A stretch of 7,884 bases of DNA. Source: Deltaproteobacteria bacterium. Its GTDB lineage: Bacteria; Desulfobacterota; Desulfobaccia; Desulfobaccales; 0-14-0-80-60-11. The stretch covers positions 1 through 7,884 of the forward strand of contig JAFDHU010000059.1 of NCBI GenBank assembly GCA_019308625.1, in the 5' to 3' direction. Below, piece after piece: positions 1-6,492 of this stretch (position 1 is the first letter of the stretch; every line of letters begins with the position of its first letter). A program made the translations under genes and the position numbers. The notes below the pieces were generated by a model that saw only the letters and a program-made list of their open reading frames with translations, was not told where the DNA came from and ran no database searches.

Positions 1-660
1 TGGCGGGACATGGCCTCCCGGATGCGCTCCGGGTCATCCTCCGGCTGGGCGGTGGCGTTGAGATAGATAGGAATGCGGGGGGGGTTGAAGGTGCAGCCGG
101 CCAGAAAATCGGAGAAATCCCGGGTGGCCCCGGCCATGAGCGGCGAGTGCCAGGCGCCGGAAACCTTGAGGGGCACCGCCCGCCCGCCGGCGGCCTTGAC
201 CAGCTCGGCGGCCTTGGCCACCAGCTCCGGGGTGCCTGATACCACGGTCTGTTCCGGGGTGTTGAAGTTGGCCAGGGCGAAGGGCCCGGCGTCGGTGAGG
301 AAACCCAGCAGGCCAGCCAGCTTATCCGGCTTGAGCCCGATGACCGCGGCCATGGCGCCCGGATGCTTTTCCGCCTCCCGCTGCATGAGGCGGCCCCGCT
401 CCCGCACCGCGGCCAGGGTGTCCCGGGCCGACAGCACCCCGGCGGCATAAAGGGCGCTGTATTCCCCCAGGCTGGAGATTCACCGTTTCGGTGAGCTCCG
501 CCATAGGGCCTTCAAAGCACAGGCGCCTAAGCGGCAGGCCGGTGACCTCCTCGGCCAGCTCAAACAGTTCCCGGGCCTTGGGCTCCGCCTGATAGAAATC
601 CTGCCCCATGCCCACAAATTGGGAGCCTTGTCCGGGAAACAAAAAAGCCAGGCGTTCCAT
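1..660 (-). pseudogene. fabD: Malonyl-CoA:ACP transacylase FabD, frame-broken by an internal deletion and cut by the window edge
   Basis: FabD moves malonyl from CoA to acyl carrier protein in the cytoplasm, supplying fatty-acid chain extension. From the ATG at 660, residues 1-63 read as a normal FabD N-terminus with the FPGQGSQ oxyanion-hole motif at residues 8-14, ending ...LTETVNLQ. The next residues that make sense are SLGEYSALYAAG, in another frame beginning at 473. That frame stays open to the left edge for 157 codons. It carries the RGRLM arginine and the WHSPLM histidine, both typical of FabD. About 27-28 residues normally found between these blocks, including the Gly-His before the nucleophilic Ser, are absent. 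Read straight through, translation gives 63 native plus 49 out-of-frame residues and stops at 322-324. The start is supported by a GAGGTG ribosome site. The C-terminal end lies outside the window. Identity is sure; whether the lesion is real or an assembly error is open. Confidence 0.92.
470..474 (-). other. Deletion junction in fabD at a CAGCC microhomology
   Basis: On the minus strand the text ...CTC CAG CCT GGG... can be read as the end of the NLQP block (CAG CC-) or as the AGC C of the SLGE block preceded by C. An intact gene would be expected to have CAG CC at Gln-Pro and CA C AGC C at His-Ser of GHSLGE, so CAGCC is shared by both sides. Loss of one copy plus the roughly 85 nt between them gives exactly this join and the observed frame change. 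The size is inferred from the usual spacing in FabD proteins. Confidence 0.75.
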
Positions 661-666
661 GGTGTG

Positions 667-672
667 CACCTC
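667..672 (-). promoter_or_regulatory. fabD ribosome binding site
   Basis: GAGGTG lies six bases before the ATG at 660. It decides the start against a GTG farther upstream in the same frame (723), whose 21-residue extension runs through a GC hairpin and does not resemble FabD. Confidence 0.75.
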
Positions 673-687
673 ATTAGTTTTTGAGGG

Positions 688-720
688 GAGGGCCGGGGGG
701 CCGGCGGGCCCCCCGCCCTC
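688..720. repeat. GC-rich hairpin 1 of 3
   Basis: The arms 688-702 and 707-720 pair over 14 base pairs with one bulged C (694) and a four-base loop (703-706). Neither side is followed by a T-tract, so this is not a standard intrinsic terminator. It sits just before the fabD ribosome site and would lie in the fabD leader if transcription starts upstream. Confidence 0.7.
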
Positions 721-730
721 CACTCAAACT

Positions 731-766
731 CCCCTCCCCACGCCCCTTACGGGGTTGGGGGAGGGG
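731..766. repeat. GC-rich hairpin 2 of 3
   Basis: CCCCTCCCCA (731-740) pairs with 756-766, with one bulged G. An inner CCCC-TTAC-GGGG stem-loop spans 743-754. No T-tract flanks it. The right arm is part of a run of G-tracts on the plus strand. Confidence 0.65.
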
Positions 767-774
767 GTTTCGGA

Positions 775-809
775 GGAGGGGGCAGGGGTCAGTGACCCCT
801 GCCCCCTCC
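775..809. repeat. GC-rich hairpin 3 of 3, near-perfect palindrome
   Basis: This is a 17-base-pair perfect inverted repeat centred on G792 (core GGGGTCAGTGACCCC). It extends two more pairs past a single mismatch (772-773 with 811-812). It lies about 45 bases after the livF stop and could protect or end the liv transcript, but it has no T-tract on either strand, so Rho-independent termination is not supported. Confidence 0.75.
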
Positions 810-852
810 CCCACTACCATTTCACCTTCTGCCGGGCTTTGCCCTTGAGCCC

Positions 853-1563
853 TCAGATGCCCAGGTAGGTGCGGCGGATTTTGCCGTTTCTCAACAGTTC
901 CCGGGCCGGGCCCTCCAGATGCACCCGCCCTTCAGCCAGGACATAGGCGTAGTCACTCACCGCCAGGGCCATGGCCACGTTCTGCTCCACCAGGAGCATA
1001 GTCAGCCCCTCTTCTTTCAGGGTGCCCAGGGATTCAAACAGGCTCAAGGCCAGGATGGGAGAGAGCCCCAGGGACAGCTCGTCAATGAGCAGAATCTCCG
1101 GCTGGGCCATCAGCCCCCGGGCCACGGCCAGCATCTGCTGTTCGCCGCCACTTAAGCTTCCCGCCAACTGCTGGCGGCGCTCCGCCAGGCGGGGAAACAT
1201 GGTGAACACCTTGTCCAGATTTTCCTTCATGGAGGCCCGGGCCCGGTGGGTGAAAGCCCCCATTTCCAGATTTTCATAAACCGTCATGTCGGTGAAGAGC
1301 TGGCGGCCTTCGGGCACCAGCACCAGCCCGAGTTTGGCCCGGGCATGGGGGGCCAGGCGGGTGATGTCCCGACCGGCAAAGGAAACAGATCCCTGCCAGG
1401 GTCTCAACAGGCCCATAACTGTACGTAGCAAAGTGGTCTTGCCCACGCCGTTGGAGCCCACCAGGGTGGTGAGCTTGCCTTTCTCCAGGCTCAGGGTGAC
1501 GCCCCAGAGGATCTGCACTTCTCCGTAACCGGAGGTCAGATCGCGGATTTCCAAAAAGGCCAT
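853..1563 (-). CDS. livF: LIV-type ABC importer ATPase LivF
   Basis: This is one of the two cytoplasmic ATPases driving a branched-chain amino-acid-type ABC importer. It is 236 residues, normal for LivF. Walker A is GSNGVGKTT (36-44), the signature is LSGGE (137-141) and Walker B is ILLIDE (157-162). The D-loop region reads DELSLGLSP, where most ABC ATPases have DEP. The switch position reads VEQN, with Gln instead of His, which is usual in LivF. The start is taken at ATG 1563 because MAFLEIRDLTSGYG fits the family N-terminus. A TTG at 1617 in the same frame would add 18 residues encoded by the repetitive spacer and is rejected. No Shine-Dalgarno sequence is visible before the ATG (AAATAACTTT). 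It is the last gene of the operon, 72 nt after livG. Substrate is not determinable. Confidence 0.95.
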   Translation of the reverse strand: MAFLEIRDLTSGYGEVQILWGVTLSLEKGKLTTLVGSNGVGKTTLLRTVMGLLRPWQGSVSFAGRDITRLAPHARAKLGLVLVPEGRQLFTDMTVYENLEMGAFTHRARASMKENLDKVFTMFPRLAERRQQLAGSLSGGEQQMLAVARGLMAQPEILLIDELSLGLSPILALSLFESLGTLKEEGLTMLLVEQNVAMALAVSDYAYVLAEGRVHLEGPARELLRNGKIRRTYLGI

Positions 1564-1635
1564 AAAGTTATTTAAAGTTTTTGGTTTTGGGTTTTGGGCT
1601 GACACCCGGCATCCCAAACCCGAAAAGCTTCTTTG
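1564..1635 (-). promoter_or_regulatory. Structured livG-livF spacer
   Basis: This 72-nt gap breaks an otherwise compact livHMG block. On the minus strand it reads GGGTTTGGG (1621-1613), a 14-base loop, then CCCAAAACCC (1598-1589). These form a 9-bp stem with one bulged A, extendable by four A/T pairs. It then continues as an A/C-rich run (CCCAAAACCCAAAACC) and ends in ACTTTAAATAACTTT directly before the livF ATG. There is no clear ribosome site or T-tract. It may tune livF translation or be a remnant of a small repeat; this is inference. Confidence 0.45.
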
Positions 1636-2382
1636 TCAGCCCTGCAACAGGCGCTCCGCCATTTTGGGATCGCCGAGGTAGGCCTCAATGACCTGGGGAT
1701 TGTTCACCACTTCCTGGGGCAGGCCCTCGGCGATGACTTCGCCGTAGTCCAGCACGATGACCCGGTCGGACACAGTCATCACTGCCTGCATGACGTGCTC
1801 AATCATGAGGATGGTGATGCCGCTGGCCCGGATTTGCTGGATGGTGTCCAGCATGGCGGTGATTTCCGAGGGATTGAGCCCCGCCAGCACTTCGTCCAGC
1901 AACAGCAGGTAGGGGTGGGAACCCAGGGCCCGGGCCAGTTCCAGGCGCTTTTTCTGGGCCACGTTCAGGCTGCCGGCCAACTGGTCGGCCCGGTCCAATA
2001 GCCCCACCAGGGCCAGCACTCCCTCGGCTTCCTGGGCCGCCCGGCCCAGGGACAGGCACCCCCGGCCAAAGCAGCCCCCCACCATGACGTTTTCCCGCAC
2101 TGTCAGGTCGTTCAGCGGGCGCACCACCTGATAGGCCCGGGCAATGCCCTTGCGGGCTACCTCGTAGGGGGGCAGCCCGGTGATGTCCTCCCCCCGGAAA
2201 ATCACCCTGCCTTTGTCCGGGGGAAAGACGCCGTTGAGCACGTTGAACAGGGTGGTTTTGCCGGCGCCGTTGGGCCCGATGAGGCCGAGAATTTCCCCCT
2301 CGGCCAGCGTAAAGCTGACCTCGCTCAGGGCCTGCAGGCCCCCGAAGCGCTTGGTGATTCCCTGGACCTGAAGCAGCGTCAT
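1636..2382 (-). CDS. livG: LIV-type ABC importer ATPase LivG
   Basis: This is the second ATPase of the importer, expected to pair with LivF under the LivH/LivM membrane dimer. It is 248 residues. Walker A is GPNGAGKTT (36-44), the Q-loop Gln is at 85 (ARAYQVVRPL), Walker B is LLLLDE (159-164) and the switch His is at 196 (MIEHVM). The helical insert after Walker A (GLPPYEVARKGIARAYQ) is typical of LivG. The ABC signature reads LNVAQKKRLELARAL (139-153): the LSGGQ glycines are missing, while the following helix is intact. LivG proteins often deviate here (E. coli has LAYGQ), so the protein is probably active. Its ATG overlaps the livM stop by four bases (ATGA), implying translational coupling. 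Confidence 0.96.
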   Translation of the reverse strand: MTLLQVQGITKRFGGLQALSEVSFTLAEGEILGLIGPNGAGKTTLFNVLNGVFPPDKGRVIFRGEDITGLPPYEVARKGIARAYQVVRPLNDLTVRENVMVGGCFGRGCLSLGRAAQEAEGVLALVGLLDRADQLAGSLNVAQKKRLELARALGSHPYLLLLDEVLAGLNPSEITAMLDTIQQIRASGITILMIEHVMQAVMTVSDRVIVLDYGEVIAEGLPQEVVNNPQVIEAYLGDPKMAERLLQG

Positions 2383-3347
2383 TCCAATAACCTGCGGGTT
2401 ATGGGCAGGCGGTGGCGAATCCAGCCCACCACGCCGGCCGGCACAAAAAGCACGATGATGAGCAGGAAGAGGCCGGATACAGCCAGATGCAGGCTCTTGA
2501 ACAGCGGACTGGTGAGCAGGTAGCCCCGCAGCCCCTCATAGGTGACGGCCCCCAGCATGGGGCCGAACACCGTGCCCTGGCCCCCCAGCATAACCATCAC
2601 CAGCAGTTCAATGGACATGTGCAGGTGGAAGGCGTCCCCCGGCTCCACATTGCCGTTCTTGAAGAAGTACAGGGTGCCGATCAACCCGGGGAAGAAGGCG
2701 GAGATCATGAAGGCCAGGGTCTTGGCTTGGGGAGCTTTCACCCCCATGACCATGGCTGCGTCTTCGTCTTCCCGGATGGCCATGAGTCCCAGGCCGAAGC
2801 GGGAGCCTTTTACCAGGGCGCTGGCGATGATGGTGGCCAGGGCGGTGATCCACAGGCAGGTGAAAGTACTCCACAGGGCCTGGCTGGCACCGCCGTAGGC
2901 TTCATAGACTGAAAAATTGACGTAAAGGCCGGTGGCCCCGCCAAAAGGTCCGAAGTTGGTGACAAAGGCCCGGGCGGCCTCGTTGATGCCGATGGTGGCC
3001 AAGGCGAAGTAGGCCCCCCGAAGGCGCAGGACCGCCACGCCCAACAGCCCGGCGATGACCGCGGACATCGCTCCTCCAGCCAGAGAGGCCGGAATCAGGC
3101 TCCAGTCATGCTGGGCCAGAAGATAAAAGCCGAAATAGCCCCCCAGCCCGAAAAAGACGATATGGCCGAAACTGACATAGCCGGTATAACCCAGCAGGAT
3201 ATTGAGGCTGGAGGCCATGCCCACAAACATGAGCAGGGTGAAGGTTTTTTCCCGCAGGGTGTCTTCCCCATGGATAATCACCACCAGGCCCCAGATCAGG
3301 ATAAGCACCACAGGCAGCAGGTAGCCGAGGCGCAGCAGGTTTCGCAT
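2379..3347 (-). CDS. livM: LIV-type ABC importer permease LivM
   Basis: This inner-membrane permease subunit has 322 residues and many hydrophobic spans. The family hallmark LGYTGYVSFGHIVFFGLGGY is at 52-71 and GAYFALATIGINEA at 111-124. The cytoplasmic coupling loop FGLGLMAIREDEDAAMVMGV (184-203) would contact an ATPase. MLGGQGTVFGPMLGA is at 253-267. The ATG at 3347 immediately follows the livH stop (TAGATG, no gap), and a GGAG lies eight bases upstream inside livH. It forms the channel with LivH. The substrate class follows from the family (branched-chain amino acids and relatives) and is not proven here. Confidence 0.96.
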   Translation of the reverse strand: MRNLLRLGYLLPVVLILIWGLVVIIHGEDTLREKTFTLLMFVGMASSLNILLGYTGYVSFGHIVFFGLGGYFGFYLLAQHDWSLIPASLAGGAMSAVIAGLLGVAVLRLRGAYFALATIGINEAARAFVTNFGPFGGATGLYVNFSVYEAYGGASQALWSTFTCLWITALATIIASALVKGSRFGLGLMAIREDEDAAMVMGVKAPQAKTLAFMISAFFPGLIGTLYFFKNGNVEPGDAFHLHMSIELLVMVMLGGQGTVFGPMLGAVTYEGLRGYLLTSPLFKSLHLAVSGLFLLIIVLFVPAGVVGWIRHRLPITRRLLE

Positions 3348-4205
3348 CTACTTCGCTCCGAACAGCCCGGTGGGTCGAACCAGAAGCACCAGCACAAACA
3401 GGCTGAATTCCACCACCGGCACCCAGCTTACCGGCATAAAGATAGGCACCAGTCCTTCCAGGCCGCCGAGGATAAGCCCGCCCACCAAAGCCCCCAGGGG
3501 GTGGCCGAGCCCGCCCAGAACGCAGATGACAAAGGATTTCAACTCATATGGGAAGCCGCTCAGGATGGTGAAGGGAAAAAAAGTGGAGATAAAAGCGCCG
3601 GCGGTGGCCGCCAGCATGGTGCCCAAGCCGAAGCTCAAGGCCAGAATGGCGCTGGAGGGAATGCCCATGAGCTCCGCGGCCTCCCGGTTGTTGGCCACGG
3701 CGCGGATGGCCTTGCCGGGACGGGTCAGATAAAGGAACGAATACAAAAACACGGTCATCAGCACCGCCCCCAAGGCCGCCACCAGCCGGGTCAGAGGAAT
3801 GGTGATGGGACCGAGGTTCAGGGTGCCGATGGCAAAGTCAATGTTGCGGGGCGAGGTGGTGAACACCGCGGTGCCGATGCCGATGATTATCATGTTCACC
3901 GCAAAGGTAGACAAGAGCGAAGAAAGATGGGGGGCGTCAATTACCCGATGCACCGCGGCGCCGTACATCACCAACCCGAACAGCAAGCCCAGGGCTGCCA
4001 CCACCACGATGGCCAGATAGGGATTCAGGCCGGCCTGGTAAAACAGGAGATAGGTGGTGAACATGCCCAGAGCGATGACCGGCCCGTGGGCCAGATTGAT
4101 GACCGCCATCACGCCCCAGATAAGGGAGAGTCCCATGGCGGCCAAGCCGTAAACAAACCCCAGGACTAGCCCGTCGGAAAGAGAGGAAAGCAGATGGGAG
4201 AACAC
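3348..4205 (-). CDS. livH: LIV-type ABC importer permease LivH
   Basis: This is the partner inner-membrane permease of LivM, 285 residues and close to the usual length. The family motif IWGVMAVINLAHGPVIALG is at 29-47. The coupling loop TRPGKAIRAVANNREAAELM (161-180) is followed by GI. GGLGHPLGALVGG is at 231-243, and the C-terminal LVRPTGLFG at 275-283 is typical. The start is GTG at 4205, chosen because a GAGGGGA ribosome site lies five bases upstream and the first transmembrane segment begins about ten residues later. It is preceded by a hairpin separating it from livK and is directly followed by livM. Confidence 0.96.
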   Translation of the reverse strand: MFSHLLSSLSDGLVLGFVYGLAAMGLSLIWGVMAVINLAHGPVIALGMFTTYLLFYQAGLNPYLAIVVVAALGLLFGLVMYGAAVHRVIDAPHLSSLLSTFAVNMIIIGIGTAVFTTSPRNIDFAIGTLNLGPITIPLTRLVAALGAVLMTVFLYSFLYLTRPGKAIRAVANNREAAELMGIPSSAILALSFGLGTMLAATAGAFISTFFPFTILSGFPYELKSFVICVLGGLGHPLGALVGGLILGGLEGLVPIFMPVSWVPVVEFSLFVLVLLVRPTGLFGAK

Positions 4206-4210
4206 AGATT

Positions 4211-4217
4211 TCCCCTC
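4211..4217 (-). promoter_or_regulatory. livH ribosome binding site
   Basis: GAGGGGA on the minus strand, five bases before the GTG start of livH. It is the main reason for choosing a non-ATG start. Confidence 0.75.
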
Positions 4218-4226
4218 AAGACGCGT

Positions 4227-4254
4227 CCGGCGTTCCCCTGTCAGGGAACGCCGG
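4227..4254 (-). promoter_or_regulatory. livK-livH intercistronic hairpin
   Basis: CCGGCGTTCCC (4227-4237) and GGGAACGCCGG (4244-4254) form a perfect 11-bp stem with a six-base loop, starting 15 nt after the livK stop. No T-run follows on the minus strand, so full termination is unlikely. Such a stem after a binding-protein gene can stabilise the upstream mRNA and partly attenuate the membrane genes, giving excess binding protein. That role is inferred from position. Confidence 0.6.
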
Positions 4255-4269
4255 GCGGTTGATCACCGA

Positions 4270-5553
4270 TTACTTGGTGCGGTAAAACACCGGCTTGCCA
4301 GTGGCGGCGGCCTCAGGCCACACCACCCGCTTGACCAGCTTCTTCTTGGCATCCCGCTGCCACTGGATGTAGACCATGTCGTGACCGACCTGCAGGCCGT
4401 GGGCCTTGGCGGTGTCAAACTTGATGACGCCGTAGAAGGTCATCAGGTTCATCTTGTCCAGGGCGGCCTTGACTTTGGCAGAGTCGGTGGAGCCGGCCAT
4501 CTCAATGGCCTTCTGCAGCAGGAGCCCGGCCACATAGCCGCCGGCGCTGTGGTAGGTGGGGTTTTCTTTGTACTTTTCCTTGTAGTTCTTGGTGAAGTCC
4601 GCCACGCTGATGCCGTAGTATTCCAGACCGAGTTTCTTGGCGGCTTTCGGGTTGTAGTTGGCGGAGGACTCCCACTGGCTGGGGCCGATGACGGCATAGG
4701 CCGCGTCCCCCAGTTCGGCAAACTGGTCTTCCGGTGGCGCCACCAGCAGGGCCACCATCTTGGTCTTCACGCCCTTCTCATAGAGCTGCTTGGCAAAGGT
4801 GCTGGTGTCAGCGAAGTGCCCGCCACCCATGATGGCATCCGTCCCCTTGGGGATTTTGTCGATGAAGGGGGCAAAATCAGTGGCACCAGGGTCATAGCCC
4901 TCGAACAGAACCACCTGGAAGCCCTTTTTTTGGGCATAATCCTTCAGGTAATTGACCACGTCGGTGGAAAACTTGGCCGCCTCATAGACGATGGCTACTT
5001 GGTTGGCCTTGGGGTCCATTTGGGCCAGGAGGTCAATAGCTCCGGTGAGATAGCGGCTGGCCGGCGTGTAAGTCTGGTACACCAGGGTGTAGCCCTTGTT
5101 ATAGGTGGAGTCCGATGCCGCGCCGCAGGTGATCATGATGCGCTTGTACTGCTGGGCGATGACCGCCGCGGCATCGGTGAGACCGCTGCTGTAAGGGCTG
5201 ATGAGAAAGTCGGCCTTGTCTTCATTGATCAGCCTGGTGTAGAGTTCCTGCACCCGGTCTTTTTTGCTTTCATCGTCGTAGAATTTGGCGGCAAACTTGA
5301 CTACCGTGCCCTCAGGCAGCTTGATACCACCCGCTGCGTTTACCTGGTCCATCCACAGACTCAGGCCATGAATCTGGCGGGTGGATTCCACGTTGAATTT
5401 GCCGGTTTGGGAGGCGGTGAACCCGATAACCACGTTTTCCACGGCCTTGGCCGCAGGTTGGATGGCTTTCTTTTCGGCCGCCAAAGAAGGTCCCCCCATA
5501 ATCAGACTAAGGATTATTAAAGGAGTCAGGAACCAAAACTTCATCTTTTGCAT
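4270..5553 (-). CDS. livK: LIV-type periplasmic substrate-binding protein LivK
   Basis: This protein captures substrate in the periplasm and delivers it to LivH/LivM. It is 427 residues, somewhat longer than E. coli LivK. It has an N-terminal signal peptide: basic start (MQKMK), hydrophobic core (residues 6-20), and likely cleavage after SLA or SLAA (residue 25 or 26). There is no lipobox Cys, so it should be soluble rather than a lipoprotein. A short Ala/Lys-rich linker precedes a Peripla_BP_6-like type I fold: VVIGFTASQTGKFNVES (41-57), FYDDESKKDRV (91-101) and SPYSSGLTDAAAV (119-131). The start is ATG 5553, with GGGAGG five bases upstream. A TTG at 5592 in frame is rejected because it would put 13 extra residues before a good signal peptide. 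It is the first gene of the operon and lies opposite the YgjP-like gene. The ligand is unknown. Confidence 0.95.
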   Translation of the reverse strand: MQKMKFWFLTPLIILSLIMGGPSLAAEKKAIQPAAKAVENVVIGFTASQTGKFNVESTRQIHGLSLWMDQVNAAGGIKLPEGTVVKFAAKFYDDESKKDRVQELYTRLINEDKADFLISPYSSGLTDAAAVIAQQYKRIMITCGAASDSTYNKGYTLVYQTYTPASRYLTGAIDLLAQMDPKANQVAIVYEAAKFSTDVVNYLKDYAQKKGFQVVLFEGYDPGATDFAPFIDKIPKGTDAIMGGGHFADTSTFAKQLYEKGVKTKMVALLVAPPEDQFAELGDAAYAVIGPSQWESSANYNPKAAKKLGLEYYGISVADFTKNYKEKYKENPTYHSAGGYVAGLLLQKAIEMAGSTDSAKVKAALDKMNLMTFYGVIKFDTAKAHGLQVGHDMVYIQWQRDAKKKLVKRVVWPEAAATGKPVFYRTK

Positions 5554-5558
5554 ATGGA

Positions 5559-5564
5559 CCTCCC
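5559..5564 (-). promoter_or_regulatory. livK ribosome binding site
   Basis: GGGAGG five bases before the ATG at 5553. It is the strongest Shine-Dalgarno match in the window and fixes the livK start. Confidence 0.85.
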
Positions 5565-5640
5565 TTGGAGCAAAATTGGGGAAATCGGGCAAGGCGGTGA
5601 TTGAAACCTTCGCTGGTCCCTCCGGGCCCTTGGCGCTAGT

Positions 5641-5668
5641 AATTTAAACCAACATGGGGAAAATTCAA
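5641..5668 (-). promoter_or_regulatory. Candidate sigma70-type promoter of the liv operon
   Basis: On the minus strand TTGAAT (5668-5663) and TAAATT (5646-5641) are separated by 16 bases. Each matches four of six consensus positions. This lies in a locally AT-rich stretch about 90 bases before the livK start. It is a pattern match only. Confidence 0.35.
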
Positions 5669-5811
5669 GCAAAAGATACTCGCCTGTTTGGCCCCGGGCA
5701 TTTCTCTGGTAATATCCCGGCGATGGGGCTGAAGTGATAAACGCGCCTTGTAGGGGTCTTCCTGGGGGGCCGAAACGCCCGGTAAATAACTTTTGAGATG
5801 ATGCTTGAATT

Positions 5812-6492
5812 ATGGAGCACTTTGATTACACGGTAAAATGGAGTGCTCGCCGCCGCACCCTCAGCCTTGAGGTGACTACTGCCGGGGCCGTGGTAGTAGC
5901 CGCCCCGGTGGGCACCCGGCCAGAGACCATTGAGCGGGTCCTGCAGGATCGCCACGGCTGGATAACCCGTAAACTGGCGGAGCGCCGGGAGGCCCTGGAT
6001 CGCATCGCTCCGGGGATGGCATATTACCTGGGGCGGGCTTATCCGGTTATCCGAATCGAAAACACCCGGCCGGAAGTAAGGCTGGCTGAGGATGCCCTTT
6101 ATGTGACGGACACGGTTTCCGGCGATAAGGCTTGGCTGCTTTTGCGTGAATGGTACCAGCAGGAGGCGTCCGGGCTGCTCGCGGCGCGAGTCAGGCACTA
6201 TGGTCGCCTGATGCCACACCAAGTGGGACGGCTGGAGGTCCGCGACTGGCGCCGACGCTGGGGCGAGTGCCGCCCCCGGGACGGCAGGCTGCGTTTCAAC
6301 TGGCGGCTGGTGCTCCTCCCGTTGCCCATCCTGGATTATGTGGTGGCCCATGAGCTGACCCACCTGGCCGTGCCCGGCCACCCACCCCGGTTCTGGCGCC
6401 GGCTGGCCCGGGTGATGCCGGACTGCCAGGACCGCCGTAGTTGGCTTAACCGCTATGGCTCCCCCTTTCTCCTGTGGCGCTTGGAGGTCTGA
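5812..6492 (+). CDS. YgjP-like (DUF45) zinc metallopeptidase
   Basis: This 226-residue soluble protein has the YgjP/DUF45 (PF01863) layout. The N-terminal beta-rich part includes an RRRTLSLEVTTAGAVVVAAP-type segment (13-32) and HGWITRKL (48-55). Next comes RRRWGECRPRDGRLRFNWRL (147-166), matching the family RWGSC...NWRL block. The zinc site is HELTH at 180-184, with a third likely ligand His190 in GHPPRFW (189-195). Zinc ligands His180, His184 and His190 and catalytic Glu181 are all present, so it should be an active protease. Natural substrates of this family are poorly known. There is no signal peptide, so it is probably cytoplasmic. The ATG at 5812 is bounded by an in-frame TGA two codons upstream. 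The ribosome site is weak. It is divergent from livK, with no evident functional link. Confidence 0.92.
   Translation: MEHFDYTVKWSARRRTLSLEVTTAGAVVVAAPVGTRPETIERVLQDRHGWITRKLAERREALDRIAPGMAYYLGRAYPVIRIENTRPEVRLAEDALYVTDTVSGDKAWLLLREWYQQEASGLLAARVRHYGRLMPHQVGRLEVRDWRRRWGECRPRDGRLRFNWRLVLLPLPILDYVVAHELTHLAVPGHPPRFWRRLARVMPDCQDRRSWLNRYGSPFLLWRLEV

Larger units (their letters stand above)
5554..5811. other. Divergent intergenic region between livK and the YgjP-like gene
   Basis: These 258 bp contain the livK ribosome site and a candidate livK promoter. They should also hold the start signals for the plus-strand gene. For that gene I see only an AT-rich GGTAAATAAC at 5781-5790 and a poor GAGATGATG about ten bases before its ATG. 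No convincing operator, riboswitch or small gene is visible. Confidence 0.5.

Noticed and set aside
440..500. Programmed ribosomal frameshift in fabD
   Set aside because: A frameshift would not explain the loss of about 27 conserved residues, and no slippery run is present at the join. A deletion fits better.
322..723. A self-standing 133-residue protein from the GTG at 723
   Set aside because: The first 21 residues come from a GC hairpin and the last 49 are out-of-frame fabD. Only the middle 63 are a real FabD N-terminus.
681..812. CRISPR array or intrinsic terminators in the palindrome cluster
   Set aside because: The three hairpins are not copies of one repeat with regular spacers, and none is followed by a T-tract on either strand.
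1583..1598. Telomere-like GGTTTTGGGTTTTGGG run as a quadruplex
   Set aside because: Only three G-tracts are present, one of just two bases. It is better explained as one arm of the livG-livF spacer hairpin.
3108..4169. 353-codon plus-strand open frame opposite livH/livM
   Set aside because: Its product is His/Gln/Gly-rich with no recognisable domain, typical of an antisense frame to GC-rich membrane-protein genes. Both genes on the other strand are clear LivH/LivM.
4381..5520. 379-codon plus-strand open frame opposite livK
   Set aside because: It is an antisense shadow of livK: no start signal, no domain, and it lies wholly inside a secure gene with a signal peptide.
5660..5700. Sigma54-type promoter upstream of livK
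   Set aside because: A GG...TTTTGC pattern exists on the minus strand, but the GG-GC spacing is 12 instead of 10 and the flanking consensus is absent.
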